A stretch of DNA of 64,000 bases, taken from assembly GCF_030656875.1 (NCBI RefSeq), contig NZ_CP130943.1, forward strand, positions 558,001 through 622,000, given 5' to 3'. The position numbers and the translations under genes were made by a program. Each line of letters opens with the position of its first letter. Position 1 is the first letter of the stretch. The stretch is from Prescottella sp. R16 (GTDB lineage Bacteria > Actinomycetota > Actinomycetes > Mycobacteriales > Mycobacteriaceae). Positions 50,732 through 59,434 of this stretch are shown one piece after another. Below the pieces are notes generated by a model that saw only the letters and a list, made by a program, of their open reading frames with translations, made no database searches and had not been told where the DNA came from.

Positions 50732-51562
50732 ATGACGGAACAGCAGAGTTGGAAGGCGTTCACAGTCGAGCGCAAGGACCACGTCGCCCAGGTGACCCTG
50801 ATCGGCCCCGGCAAAGGCAACGCGATGGGGCCGGACTTCTGGGAGGAACTGCCCGACATCTTCGCCGAACTCGACGCCGACCCCGAGGTCCGCGCCGTCG
50901 TGCTCGCCGGCTCCGGTAAGCACTTCTCGTTCGGACTCGACCTGCCCGCGATGAGCGGCGGCTTCGGCGCCGTCCTCGCCGACAAGGCGCAGGCCGGCCC
51001 GCGCACCGACTTCCACAACCTCATCAAACGCATGCAGTCCGGCATCAACGCCGTCGCCGACTGCCGCAAGCCCGTCGTCGCCGCGATCCAGGGCTGGTGC
51101 ATCGGCGGCGGCGTCGACCTGATCTCGGCCGCCGACATCCGCTACGCGAGTGCCGACGCGAAGTTCAGCATCCGCGAGGTCCGGGTCGCCATCGTCGCCG
51201 ACATGGGCAGCTTCGCCCGTCTGCCGGCGATCATCGGCGACGGGCACCTGCGCGAACTCGCGCTGACCGGCAAGGACATCGACGCCGCCCGCGCCGAGAA
51301 GATCGGACTGGTCAACGACGTGTTCGAGGACGCCGACGCGGTCCTCGCAGCGGCGCACGCGACCGCCACCGAGATCGCGGCCAACCCGCCGCTCGTCGTG
51401 CACGGCATCAAGGACGTCCTCGACCACAGCCGATCCGCGGCGGTGAACGACAGCCTGCGTTACGTCGCCGCCTGGAACGCCGCCTTCCTGCCGTCGGAGG
51501 ACCTCACCGAGGCCATCACGGCGGTGTTCCAGAAGCGTCCGCCCGAGTTCCAGGGACGCTGA
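50732..51562 (+). CDS. Enoyl-CoA hydratase/isomerase (crotonase family)
   Basis: A 276-residue crotonase. The oxyanion-hole segments are HFSFGLDLPAMSG and AIQGWCIGGGVDLISAADIR. Catalytic-region residues are Glu in REVRVAIVADMGSFARLPAI and an Asp-containing ADMGS, a pattern closer to dienoyl-CoA isomerases (AADxG) than to hydratases with two Glu. It probably acts in fatty-acid beta-oxidation. The start at 50732 is chosen by position; the upstream run in frame belongs to the AhpD-like region. Confidence 0.92.
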   Translation: MTEQQSWKAFTVERKDHVAQVTLIGPGKGNAMGPDFWEELPDIFAELDADPEVRAVVLAGSGKHFSFGLDLPAMSGGFGAVLADKAQAGPRTDFHNLIKRMQSGINAVADCRKPVVAAIQGWCIGGGVDLISAADIRYASADAKFSIREVRVAIVADMGSFARLPAIIGDGHLRELALTGKDIDAARAEKIGLVNDVFEDADAVLAAAHATATEIAANPPLVVHGIKDVLDHSRSAAVNDSLRYVAAWNAAFLPSEDLTEAITAVFQKRPPEFQGR

Positions 51563-51690
51563 CCGCGGTGTGACGAGCGACGGCGGGGCTCGACCAGACC
51601 GTCGTCGCGACCGCGATGCGCACGATCGCCGACGACCTCGACGTAGACGGACCCGATGTCGACCGAACCGGTGCCGGCGCATGCTGCGGC

Positions 51691-51858
51691 TCAGGAACCT
51701 TGCCGGAACCTGACGTAGAAAGCCGTGAACACCAGGACGATTCCGATATTCACCATCAGTCGGGCCCAGAAACGGTTCCTGAAGAACAGGATGTCCACTG
51801 CAACCACGACAGCCGCCGGTGCGAGGACGTAGAGCACGACGGTCGTCTGCCTTCCCAT
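51691..51858 (-). CDS. 55-aa conserved two-helix membrane protein
   Basis: Reads MGRQTTVVLYVLAPAAVVVA, then VDILFFRNRFWARLMVNIGI and VLVFTAFYVRFRQGS. Two hydrophobic helices are separated by the conserved FFRNRFWxRLMVNIGIVLVF stretch that I associate with a short family in mycobacteria and rhodococci. Too short for usual gene calling. It is leftward, between the crotonase and the SGNH hydrolase. Function unknown. Confidence 0.85.
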   Translation of the reverse strand: MGRQTTVVLYVLAPAAVVVAVDILFFRNRFWARLMVNIGIVLVFTAFYVRFRQGS

Positions 51859-52001
51859 GCTCCCTTTCTGCTCTCCGGATTCTCTCTTTCCGGACTTGGC
51901 CGAACGATTCCCTTTGCCGCTGTTACGGTCTCGTGTGCCGACCGTTATCGACGGTCGACGCTGTCAGTGCAGCCCGATCGGTTCGCGACGAGGGAGACGA
52001 C

Positions 52002-52961
52002 ATGCGTGTGAAGACTCTGCGGTCCGCGGTGATGGCCGCGACGGTAGCGATCGGAATGGCCGGGCTGCCGACAGTTGCCGCCGCGACCCCCGGGGAAGGG
52101 CCCACCTACTATCTGGCACTGGGTGATTCGTTGGCGGCGGGCTACCAACCCGACACCGGACACGACGAACCGGTCTCGTACACCGACGACATCTACGCCG
52201 CGCTGAAGCAAACGGATCCGAATCTGGAGTTCGTCGACCTCGGATGTGACGGCGAGACCACGGAAACGATGATCGACGGCGGCAAATGCGCCTATCCGGG
52301 TGCGGCGTCGCAGCTCGACGCCGCGACGAAGTTCCTCGAGGAGCACCGAGGCAAGGTCGAGTACGTGACCGAGAACATCGGTGCGAACGACGTGTACCAC
52401 TGCCTGTCCGGCGGCGCCGGATCCCTCGGCTCCTCCGGGGTTCCGGACGTCGGCTGCATTACGCAGGCCCTCGCCACCGTGGAACGGAATCTCACCACGA
52501 TCAACAGTCGGCTGCGCGATACCGGCGGTGACGAGCCGAGATACGTCGGCATGAACTACTACGACCCGGCATTGGCCGGCTGGCTCGAGGGCGGACCGAC
52601 CCGCGTGGTCGCGGCAGGAACCGCCGCGTTGAACAATCTGTTCGCCGCCACGATCACGACCACCAACTCCTCGGCCGGCTTCGCGACGGCAGACGTGCTG
52701 ACAGCGTTCTCGAACAACGACTTCACCCCGGTCGACGTCCCCGGCTTCGGCACCCTGCCGACGAACGTCGGACGGATCTGCGAGTGGACGTGGATGTGCA
52801 CGCAGTACCGGGACATCCACGCGAACCCGACGGGACACCAGGTCATCGCCGACACCTTCCTACCCCTGCTGGAAGACGGTAGCCGGGGTTCCCTGGGCTC
52901 GTCCGGGTCGCCGGGTTCCAGCGGTTCACTCGGTTCCGGAGGGCAGTCCGGGGGACGCTGA
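52002..52961 (+). CDS. Secreted SGNH/GDSL-family esterase
   Basis: A 319-residue protein. The signal peptide is MRVKTLRSAVMAATVAIGMA with cleavage near AAATPG. SGNH blocks: I YYLALGDSLAAGYQ (nucleophile Ser), III ENIGANDVYHC (Asn), V RDIHANPTGHQ (Asp and His). Cys residues suggest disulfides. The C-terminal 30 residues are a Gly/Ser repeat tail with GSLGSS units. It hydrolyses esters of lipids or acylated wall components outside the cell. It faces the four microprotein genes across a shared terminator. Confidence 0.92.
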   Translation: MRVKTLRSAVMAATVAIGMAGLPTVAAATPGEGPTYYLALGDSLAAGYQPDTGHDEPVSYTDDIYAALKQTDPNLEFVDLGCDGETTETMIDGGKCAYPGAASQLDAATKFLEEHRGKVEYVTENIGANDVYHCLSGGAGSLGSSGVPDVGCITQALATVERNLTTINSRLRDTGGDEPRYVGMNYYDPALAGWLEGGPTRVVAAGTAALNNLFAATITTTNSSAGFATADVLTAFSNNDFTPVDVPGFGTLPTNVGRICEWTWMCTQYRDIHANPTGHQVIADTFLPLLEDGSRGSLGSSGSPGSSGSLGSGGQSGGR

Positions 52962-52984
52962 CCGGCCGGACACATGGAAATCCC

Positions 52985-53008
52985 CTCGCTCGAATCGATT
53001 CGGGCGAG
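52985..53008. terminator. Two-way terminator between SGNH gene and microprotein cluster
   Basis: CTCGCTCGAAT (52985-52995) pairs with ATTCGGGCGAG (52998-53008) with one G-U pair; it lies between converging genes. Confidence 0.6.
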
Positions 53009-53027
53009 CGGATTCTCGTGTGTCGGC

Positions 53028-53135
53028 TCAGTTCTCGGGCCAGACCATCGAACCGCCGAGCAGGTTCTTCAGCAGGTCGCCGAGGACGGGGATCAGCGTT
53101 TCGGTGACGTCGAAGGAATCGGAGAGCGAACCCAT
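53028..53135 (-). CDS. Microprotein 1 of cluster (35 aa)
   Basis: Reads MGSLSDSFDVTETLIPVLGD then LLKNLLGGSMVWPEN. ACAGGAG lies 6 bases before the ATG. The core LIPVLGDLLKNLLGG would form an amphipathic helix; there is no signal peptide. Size and character recall the PorA/PorH mini-porins of Corynebacterium or modulin-like peptides, but no homology is claimed. Confidence 0.8.
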   Translation of the reverse strand: MGSLSDSFDVTETLIPVLGDLLKNLLGGSMVWPEN

Positions 53136-53184
53136 GGATACTCCTGTAATTCGTAGTGGTGGTGAGCGGTGTGGTGCTCGGGCG

Positions 53185-53307
53185 CTACTGGGCGGGGGCG
53201 GAACTCTGGGCGTCCGAGCTGATGCCGGACAGCGAGCCGCTCTGCACGCCGCTGATGAACGAGTAGACGGCGTTGAGGAACGCGGTGAGGTTTTCTGCCG
53301 AGGTCAT
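53185..53307 (-). CDS. Microprotein 2 of cluster (40 aa)
   Basis: Reads MTSAENLTAFLNAVYSFISG then VQSGSLSGISSDAQSSAPAQ. AAGGAGA precedes the ATG. The N-terminal half is an amphipathic/hydrophobic helix and the C-terminal half a Ser-rich tail with GSLSG. Same strand and spacing as its neighbours. Confidence 0.8.
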   Translation of the reverse strand: MTSAENLTAFLNAVYSFISGVQSGSLSGISSDAQSSAPAQ

Positions 53308-53374
53308 GATGAATCTCCTTGTCGGACCTGTGGAGTGAATGTGCCGCGGGGTACGCGGAGAACGGTGGCCGGGG

Positions 53375-53494
53375 TCAGTTGCCGAGACTCAGGGTGTCGA
53401 GCTTCAACATTGCGTCGAGGATCGGCTTGAGCTTGATCAGGCCGGTGGAGAAGTTCGCATTGTTCATCTCGAGCAGTTTTTCGATGGAGCCCAT
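53375..53494 (-). CDS. Microprotein 3 of cluster (39 aa)
   Basis: Reads MGSIEKLLEMNNANFSTGLI then KLKPILDAMLKLDTLSLGN. AAGGAGG, the strongest site of the four, precedes the ATG. It shares with microprotein 4 the pattern MGS(I/L)..LL followed by a LK(L)KP(I/L)LDA helix and a LSLG/GSLG end, so the two are probably paralogues. Confidence 0.85.
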   Translation of the reverse strand: MGSIEKLLEMNNANFSTGLIKLKPILDAMLKLDTLSLGN

Positions 53495-53542
53495 CGGGCG
53501 CCTCCTTCGAGGATCGTGTGGTGTCGGATCAGCAGTCGCCGG

Positions 53543-53692
53543 TCAGCTGAGGGAGACGGAACCGAGCGAACCTGCGCTGAGGCCGTCGACCTGCTTGATG
53601 GCGTCGAGCAACGGCTTGAGGACCAGGAACTTCATCATGTTGCCCGGGTCGGTGACGCCGTTCTGCTGGAGCAGATTGGTGAGTGATCCCAT
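53543..53692 (-). CDS. Microprotein 4 of cluster (49 aa)
   Basis: Reads MGSLTNLLQQNGVTDPGNMM then KFLVLKPLLDAIKQVDGLSA and GSLGSVSLS. It is the first gene of the leftward cluster; its ribosome site (AGAGGCGG) is weak. The LKPLLDAIKQVDGLS segment aligns by eye with LKPILDAMLKLDTLS of microprotein 3. The promoter should lie in 53693-53890, shared with the divergent antiporter. Confidence 0.8.
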   Translation of the reverse strand: MGSLTNLLQQNGVTDPGNMMKFLVLKPLLDAIKQVDGLSAGSLGSVSLS

Positions 53693-53892
53693 GCCGCCTC
53701 TTTCTGTGTCGCGCTGAAACAGTTATGTCGGATTTGTAACAGGTTCTGTCGCTTGTTCGGGGAAAAATGGGCGAAAAATCCCGATCGGTTTTCTTTGTGT
53801 GGCTTTCGGCGTGGCAGTGCACGCAGCCCGGGAGCGCCTGCGAGGATCCATCCCACACCGAACATGCACACGATCGCGAGGCGGGAGCCGGA

Positions 53893-55338
53893 GTGACGAC
53901 TGCGGAGAACTCGGAGAAGACCACCCGGACGATGGCGTTGCCGACGCTGTCGGCGATGGTGGTCGGATCCATGGTCGGGGCCGGCGTGTTCTCGCTGCCC
54001 CGCAACTTCGGTCAGGCCACCGGCGGCCTCGGCGCACTGATCGCCTGGGCCGTCGCCGGCACCGGAATGCTGATGCTGGCGTTCGTGTTCCAGTCCCTCG
54101 CCGTCCGCAAACCCGACCTCGACGCCGGCGTGTACGCCTACGCGAAGGCCGGATTCGGCGAATACCTCGGCTTCTTCTCCGCGTTCGGCTACTGGGCCAG
54201 CACGTGCGTCGGCAACGTGAGCTACTGGGTACTCATCAAGTCGACGCTCGGGCAGGTGCTGCCGATCTTCGGTGAGGGCAGCACGATCTGGGCGGTACTG
54301 CTGTCGACCGTCTGCATCTGGGCGTTCCACTTCATGGTGCTGCGTGGCGTCCAGGAGGCCGCGACGATCAACAAGATCGTCACGGTCGCGAAACTGGTGC
54401 CGATCCTGTTCTTCGTCGTCGTCACACTGTTCTACTTCGACGCCGGGATCTTCGTCGACAACTTCCTGGGCGGCGAGGACTACTCCGAATCGCTGTTCGA
54501 ACAGGTACGCGCCACGATGCTGGTGACCGTGTTCGTGTTCCTCGGCATCGAGGGCGCCAGCGTGTACTCCCGCTACGCGCGTAGGCGTGAGGACATCGGC
54601 CGCGCCACCGTCCTCGGATTCCTCAGTGTGCTGGCTATTTTCGCGTCCGTGACGATGGTCGCGTACGGCATCATGCCGCGCGACGACCTCGCGGCCCTGC
54701 AACAGCCGTCGATGGCGCCGGTCTTCGAGTCCGTCGTCGGCACCTGGGGTGCCTGGTTCATCAGCATCGGCCTGATCGTCTCGGTACTCGGCGCCTATCT
54801 GGCCTGGACACTCATGGCCGCCGAGGTACTGTTCGTCGCCGCGCAGGACCGCGACATGCCGTCGTTCCTGACCCGCGTCAACAGCCGCACCGTCCCGGTG
54901 ATCGCGCTGGTGTTCACCACCGTCCTCATCCAGCTCGTGCTGCTCACGACATTGTTCTCCGACGACGCGTTCACGTTCACCCTCAAACTGTGCAGCGCAC
55001 TGTCCCTGGTGCCGTACCTGCTGGCCGCCGCGTACGCGCTCAAACTCGGCTGGACCCGCGAGACGTACGACGAGATCCAACCCGAGCGGCGCACCCGGGA
55101 ACTCGTGTTCGCGGGCATCGCCACCTTCTACACCGCATTCATGATCGTCGCGGCCGGGCTCGAATTCCTGCTGCTGTCGTGCATCGTCTACGCGCCCGGC
55201 ACGATCCTGTTCGCGCTCACCCGCAGAGAAGCGGGCAAGCGCCTGTTCTCGCCCTGGGAGGCGGCACTGTTCGCGGCCGTCGCCCTCGGCGCCATCGCCG
55301 GAATCGTCGGTCTCGCAACCGGCGCCATCACCATCTAG
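53893..55338 (+). CDS. arcD: Basic amino acid antiporter (arginine:ornithine type)
   Basis: A 481-residue APC-superfamily transporter with 12 or more helices. Helix 1 signature [20 protein letters not shown] (the GSGIF-type substrate loop), then [20 protein letters not shown] and [20 protein letters not shown], as in the YjdE/ArcD group. Directly followed (13 bp) by arginine deiminase, so it should exchange arginine for ornithine or citrulline. GTG 53893 with GGAG upstream is preferred over ORF starts further left. Confidence 0.9.
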   Translation: MTTAENSEKTTRTMALPTLSAMVVGSMVGAGVFSLPRNFGQATGGLGALIAWAVAGTGMLMLAFVFQSLAVRKPDLDAGVYAYAKAGFGEYLGFFSAFGYWASTCVGNVSYWVLIKSTLGQVLPIFGEGSTIWAVLLSTVCIWAFHFMVLRGVQEAATINKIVTVAKLVPILFFVVVTLFYFDAGIFVDNFLGGEDYSESLFEQVRATMLVTVFVFLGIEGASVYSRYARRREDIGRATVLGFLSVLAIFASVTMVAYGIMPRDDLAALQQPSMAPVFESVVGTWGAWFISIGLIVSVLGAYLAWTLMAAEVLFVAAQDRDMPSFLTRVNSRTVPVIALVFTTVLIQLVLLTTLFSDDAFTFTLKLCSALSLVPYLLAAAYALKLGWTRETYDEIQPERRTRELVFAGIATFYTAFMIVAAGLEFLLLSCIVYAPGTILFALTRREAGKRLFSPWEAALFAAVALGAIAGIVGLATGAITI

Positions 55339-55351
55339 GAGCAGCGAGAAG

Positions 55352-56593
55352 ATGACCGCACCCGCCACCTTCGGCGTCCACTCGGAAGTCGGCACCCTCC
55401 GCAAGGTCCTCGTCTGCGCGCCCGGTCTCGCACACGAGCGGCTCACCCCGTCCAACTGCGACGACCTGCTGTTCGACGACGTCCTGTGGGTCCAGAACGC
55501 CAAACGGGACCACTTCGACTTCGTCACCAAGATGCGGGACCGCGGCATCGAGGTCGTCGAACTGCACAACCTGCTCACCGACACCCTCGCGGTCCCCGGC
55601 GCGAAGGCATGGATCCTCGACCGCAAGATCGTCGTCAACGAGGTCGGTCTCGGACTCGTCGACGACGTCCGCGCGTTCCTTGACCAGCTCGAGCACCGTC
55701 GGCTCGCCGAATACCTCATCGGCGGACTCGCCGTCGCCGACCTTCCCGCAGACTTCCGGCCCGGCTACATCGCCCTCGCCCGCGAACAGGTCGGCGTCCG
55801 TGAATACCTGATGCCGCCGCTGCCCAACACCCTGTACACCCGCGACACCACGTGCTGGCTGTACGGCGGCGTCACCCTCAACCCGCTGTACTGGCCGGCC
55901 CGGCACGACGAGACGCTGCTGATGAAGGCGATCTACCGGTTCCACCCGGACTTCACCGGCGCGAAGATCTGGTGGGGCGACCCCGAACAGGACTGGGGGC
56001 AGGCCACATTCGAGGGCGGCGACGTCATGCCCGTCGGCAACGGCGCCGTCCTCGTCGGCATGAGCGAGCGCACGTCCCGCCAGGCCGTCACACAGGTCGC
56101 GCAGTCGCTGTTCGACGCCGGCGCCGCCGAACGCGTCATCGTCGCCGGCATGCCGAAGCTGCGCGCCGCGATGCACCTCGACACCGTCTTCACATTCGCC
56201 GACCGTGATCTGGTGACGGTGTTCCCCGACATCGTCGACGGCATCCACACGTTCTCGCTACGCCCCGGCGACAAGGGTGTGCCCGAGGTGACCGAGGAGC
56301 GCAAACAGTTCGTCGACGTCGTCGCCGAGGCCCTGAACTTCGACAAGCTGCGCGTCGTCCCCACCGGTGGCGGCTTCTACGCCAACGAACGCCAACAGTG
56401 GGACAGCGGCAACAACCTCGTCGCCGCCGAACCCGGCGTGGTGTTCGCGTACGACCGCAACACCCACACCAATGCCGCCCTGCGCAAGGAAGGAGTCGAG
56501 GTCGTCACCATCGTCGGTGCCGAACTCGGCCGCGGCCGCGGCGGCGGACACTGCATGACCTGCCCGATCGTGCGCGACGAAGTCGAGTTCTGA
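55352..56593 (+). CDS. arcA: Arginine deiminase
   Basis: A 413-residue guanidino-modifying enzyme converting arginine to citrulline and ammonia. [20 protein letters not shown] at the start, [20 protein letters not shown] with catalytic His/Asp residues, and the nucleophile Cys in [17 protein letters not shown] at the C-terminus are all intact. It forms an operon with the antiporter. No ornithine carbamoyltransferase or carbamate kinase follows, so the full ATP-generating pathway is not encoded here. Confidence 0.97.
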   Translation: MTAPATFGVHSEVGTLRKVLVCAPGLAHERLTPSNCDDLLFDDVLWVQNAKRDHFDFVTKMRDRGIEVVELHNLLTDTLAVPGAKAWILDRKIVVNEVGLGLVDDVRAFLDQLEHRRLAEYLIGGLAVADLPADFRPGYIALAREQVGVREYLMPPLPNTLYTRDTTCWLYGGVTLNPLYWPARHDETLLMKAIYRFHPDFTGAKIWWGDPEQDWGQATFEGGDVMPVGNGAVLVGMSERTSRQAVTQVAQSLFDAGAAERVIVAGMPKLRAAMHLDTVFTFADRDLVTVFPDIVDGIHTFSLRPGDKGVPEVTEERKQFVDVVAEALNFDKLRVVPTGGGFYANERQQWDSGNNLVAAEPGVVFAYDRNTHTNAALRKEGVEVVTIVGAELGRGRGGGHCMTCPIVRDEVEF

Positions 56594-56611
56594 GTTGCCG
56601 GTGATGCGCCG

Positions 56612-57274
56612 TCAGAGGCGGCGCATCACCGACACCACCTTGCCGAGGACGACGGCCCCGTCACCGTCGATGACGTCGTAGGCCGGGTTGCGCGGCTCGA
56701 GATACACGTGACCGCCGCGGCGCCGCAGCACCTTCACGGTCGCTTCGCCGTCGATCATCGCGGCCACGATCTCCCCGGACTGTGCCTCGTCCTGGCGGCG
56801 CACGACGACCGTGTCACCGTCACAGATCGCGGCGTCGACCATCGACTCGCCGCGCACCCGCAGCGCGAACACCGTCCCCGACCCGACGAGCTCCCGCGGC
56901 AGCGACAGCACCTCGTCGGCGTGCTCCTCCGCCAGGATCGGCGCGCCCGCCGCGATGTCACCGACCACCGGCACCGGCACCGAATTCTCCGACGCCCGAA
57001 CCGCCGTGGACCCGGAGAGGAACGGGCGCACATCCAGCTGCCGGGCCATCGCCGTGCCACGCCGCAGGAAACCCTGCTCCTCCAACGACTTCAGATGCCG
57101 CGACACCGTCGACGTCGACCGCAGGCCCACCGCGTCCGCGATCTCCCGGGTACTCGGCGGGCAGCCGTCGGCAGCGACCCGATCCCGGATCACCAGCAGG
57201 ATCCGCTGCTGACGCGGCGGCAGGGCATTCGCGTCGAGGCCACCGAACATGTCGAGATCGTCGTAACCGGTCAC
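56612..57274 (-). CDS. lexA: LexA-family SOS repressor
   Basis: A 220-residue LexA: N-terminal winged HTH (PPSTREIADAVGLRSTSTVS, RHLKSLEEQGFLRRG), cleavage site Ala-Gly in GDIAAGAPILAEE, catalytic Ser in VRGESMVDAAICDGD and Lys in GEATVKVLRRRGGH. It can therefore self-cleave when RecA is active. I see no clear GAAC-N4-GTTC box in 57275-57385. Its place beside arcA and ppa is not the usual lexA locus (next to nrdR), so it may be a second copy. GTG 57274 is used; ATG 57250 is possible. Confidence 0.88.
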   Translation of the reverse strand: MTGYDDLDMFGGLDANALPPRQQRILLVIRDRVAADGCPPSTREIADAVGLRSTSTVSRHLKSLEEQGFLRRGTAMARQLDVRPFLSGSTAVRASENSVPVPVVGDIAAGAPILAEEHADEVLSLPRELVGSGTVFALRVRGESMVDAAICDGDTVVVRRQDEAQSGEIVAAMIDGEATVKVLRRRGGHVYLEPRNPAYDVIDGDGAVVLGKVVSVMRRL

Positions 57275-57315
57275 CCGGTGAATCGTAGTGGGGCCCGGTT
57301 CGCGCCCCGGAAACA

Positions 57316-57350
57316 GTGAAGGGGTGGGACCAGTGGTCCCGCCCCTTCAC
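57316..57350. terminator. Terminator between ppa and lexA
   Basis: A near-perfect 17-bp stem (arm GTGAAGGGGTGGGACCA and its complement around a 1-base centre, so in practice a stem of about 15 bp). It separates two leftward genes. Confidence 0.75.
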
Positions 57351-57384
57351 CGGAAGAGCATCAGCGACCGCGGTCGCTTTCGTC

Positions 57385-57876
57385 TCAGTGTCCGCCGTTC
57401 GCCTTCAGCCGCTCGACGGCCTCCGTGATGACCTTCTCGGCCTCGGCGCGGCCGACCCAGTCGGCGCCGGTGACGTGCTTGTTCGGCTCGAGATCCTTGT
57501 AGTGCACGAAGAAGTGCTTGATCGCGTCCAGCTCGAACTGCGAGACGTCCGCGAGATCCTGGATGTGGTCCCAGCGCGGGTCGCCCGCGGGAACACACAG
57601 CACCTTGTCGTCGCCACCGGCCTCGTCGACCATCTTGAACATGCCGACCGGGCGGGCCTCGACGATGACACCGGGGTACACCGACTCGGGCAGCAGCACC
57701 ATCGCGTCCAGCGGATCGCCGTCCTCACCGAGGGTGTTCTCGATGTAGCCGTAGTCGGCCGGGTACCCGAAGGAGGTGTAGAGGTAGCGGTCCAGCTTCA
57801 CACGGCCGGTCACGTGATCGACCTCGTACTTGTTGCGCTGGCCCTTGGGGATTTCGATGGTGACGTCGAACTCCAC
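57385..57876 (-). CDS. ppa: Inorganic pyrophosphatase (family I)
   Basis: A 163-residue soluble pyrophosphatase hydrolysing PPi to phosphate. Signature EGDP-type metal site [16 protein letters not shown], preceded by [20 protein letters not shown] and [19 protein letters not shown]. Length is normal. It diverges from dacB, the same arrangement as Rv3628/Rv3627c. Confidence 0.97.
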   Translation of the reverse strand: MEFDVTIEIPKGQRNKYEVDHVTGRVKLDRYLYTSFGYPADYGYIENTLGEDGDPLDAMVLLPESVYPGVIVEARPVGMFKMVDEAGGDDKVLCVPAGDPRWDHIQDLADVSQFELDAIKHFFVHYKDLEPNKHVTGADWVGRAEAEKVITEAVERLKANGGH

Positions 57877-58017
57877 GTCGCTTCCTCACTGTCTGGGTCT
57901 TCCGGCTGTCCGCCGCCCCCCGTCCGGATGGACGGTTCGGGGAAAGGGTAGCGGGTCGGCGATACTGTGTGATGCGGGTGCTGGGCGCTGTGGAATTCGG
58001 TGTGATGCGGAGGGACG

Positions 58018-59427
58018 TTGGCAAGCGAGGGCAAGAAGAAGATCGGCATCCTGGCCGGACGGCGCCGTCGCAACGTCCGGATCCTGCTGGCACTGGCCGC
58101 GGCCGCGGTCGTCGCCGCCGGCGGTACCACGATCGTGCTCACGCAGCGCGGCACCGCATCGGCCGCGCAGGACGTCGCCACCGTGTCACCGCAGCCGGCG
58201 CCGGTCACCGCGACACCCCAGGTCGCGCCGCTGCCCGACGACGCCCCCGCACCGACACCGCAGGGACTGGCCGCGGCCCTCGACCCGGTCACGGCGAACC
58301 CCGCGCTCGGCAACTTCACCGGATCGGTCACCGACGCCCGCACGGGTGCCGTGCTGTGGAGCCGTAACCCCGACGCTCCGATGGTGCCGGCGTCGACCAC
58401 CAAGATCCTCACCGCTGCCGCCGCGATGCTGAGCCTGCCCCCGGACCACCGGGTCGCCACCGAGGTCCGGCAGGGATCGCGGCCCGGTGAACTGGTCCTC
58501 GTCGGTGACGGCGACCCCACCCTCACCGCGCAGCCCGTCGGGCAACCCGGCTACTACCCGGGCGGCCCGCGTATCGCAGACCTCGCCGACCGGATCCGCA
58601 GCGCCGGCGTCGCCGTCGACAGCATCGTCGTCGACACCGGCGCCTACACCGGACCGGCCCTGGCGGACGGCTGGCTGCCCGACGACGTCGCCGCCGGCTA
58701 CATCGCCCCCATCGAACCGGTCATGCTCGACGGAGCCCGATCCGATCCGCTCGCCGACGAACCCCCGCGCAGCGCCACCCCGGCCCTCGACGCCGGTCGT
58801 GCTCTCGCGAAGGCGCTCGGCGTCGACCCGGCCCGTGTCACGCTCGGTGCCGCCACCCCCGGCGGCGACCCCGTCGCGACCGTGTACTCCGCGCCGCTGC
58901 GGGACCGGCTCGGCGTCATGATGCGCCGCTCCGACAACGTTCTCGCCGAGACGATCGCGCGGGAGGTCGCAGCCGGGAAGAACGCGGAACGCTCCTTCGC
59001 CGGCGCGACCGCCTCGGTCCTGCAGGTCCTCTACGACGCCGGTTTCCCGACCGACGGAGTCGTCCTGCACGACGGCAGCGGACTGTCCGTCGACGGCCGC
59101 ATCCCGGCCCGCCTGCTCGACGCCGTCCTGGCCGCCGCGGCAGGCGAGACGAAACCGCAGCTGCGTCCGATGCTCGACGACCTGCCCGTCGCCGGTGCCA
59201 CCGGAACCCTGTCCGACCGGTACGCGACCGGCGACCGGACCGGCGCCGGATGGGTGCGGGCGAAGACGGGAACGCTGTCGGTCGCGAGCGCGTTGACCGG
59301 ATACGTCGTCGACGTCGACGGCCGGGTGTTGACGTTCGCGTTGATGTCCAACGATCGCCCGCCGGGGGAGAGCCGGCCCGCGCTCGACGCGGTCGCCGGA
59401 ACACTTCGGATGTGCGGGTGCAGATGA
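58018..59427 (+). CDS. dacB: D-alanyl-D-alanine carboxypeptidase (PBP4/DacB type)
   Basis: A 469-residue S13-family penicillin-binding protein. An N-terminal membrane anchor (ILLALAAAAVVAAGGTTIVL) precedes the catalytic motifs SxxK in PASTTKILTAAAAML, SxN in MMRRSDNVLAETIA and KTG in VRAKTGTLSVASALTG. It trims or cross-link-edits peptidoglycan stem peptides outside the membrane. The TTG start at 58018 has GGAGG 5 bases upstream and gives the right N-terminus. Rv3627c homologue. Confidence 0.94.
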   Translation: MASEGKKKIGILAGRRRRNVRILLALAAAAVVAAGGTTIVLTQRGTASAAQDVATVSPQPAPVTATPQVAPLPDDAPAPTPQGLAAALDPVTANPALGNFTGSVTDARTGAVLWSRNPDAPMVPASTTKILTAAAAMLSLPPDHRVATEVRQGSRPGELVLVGDGDPTLTAQPVGQPGYYPGGPRIADLADRIRSAGVAVDSIVVDTGAYTGPALADGWLPDDVAAGYIAPIEPVMLDGARSDPLADEPPRSATPALDAGRALAKALGVDPARVTLGAATPGGDPVATVYSAPLRDRLGVMMRRSDNVLAETIAREVAAGKNAERSFAGATASVLQVLYDAGFPTDGVVLHDGSGLSVDGRIPARLLDAVLAAAAGETKPQLRPMLDDLPVAGATGTLSDRYATGDRTGAGWVRAKTGTLSVASALTGYVVDVDGRVLTFALMSNDRPPGESRPALDAVAGTLRMCGCR

Positions 59428-59434
59428 GGACGAG

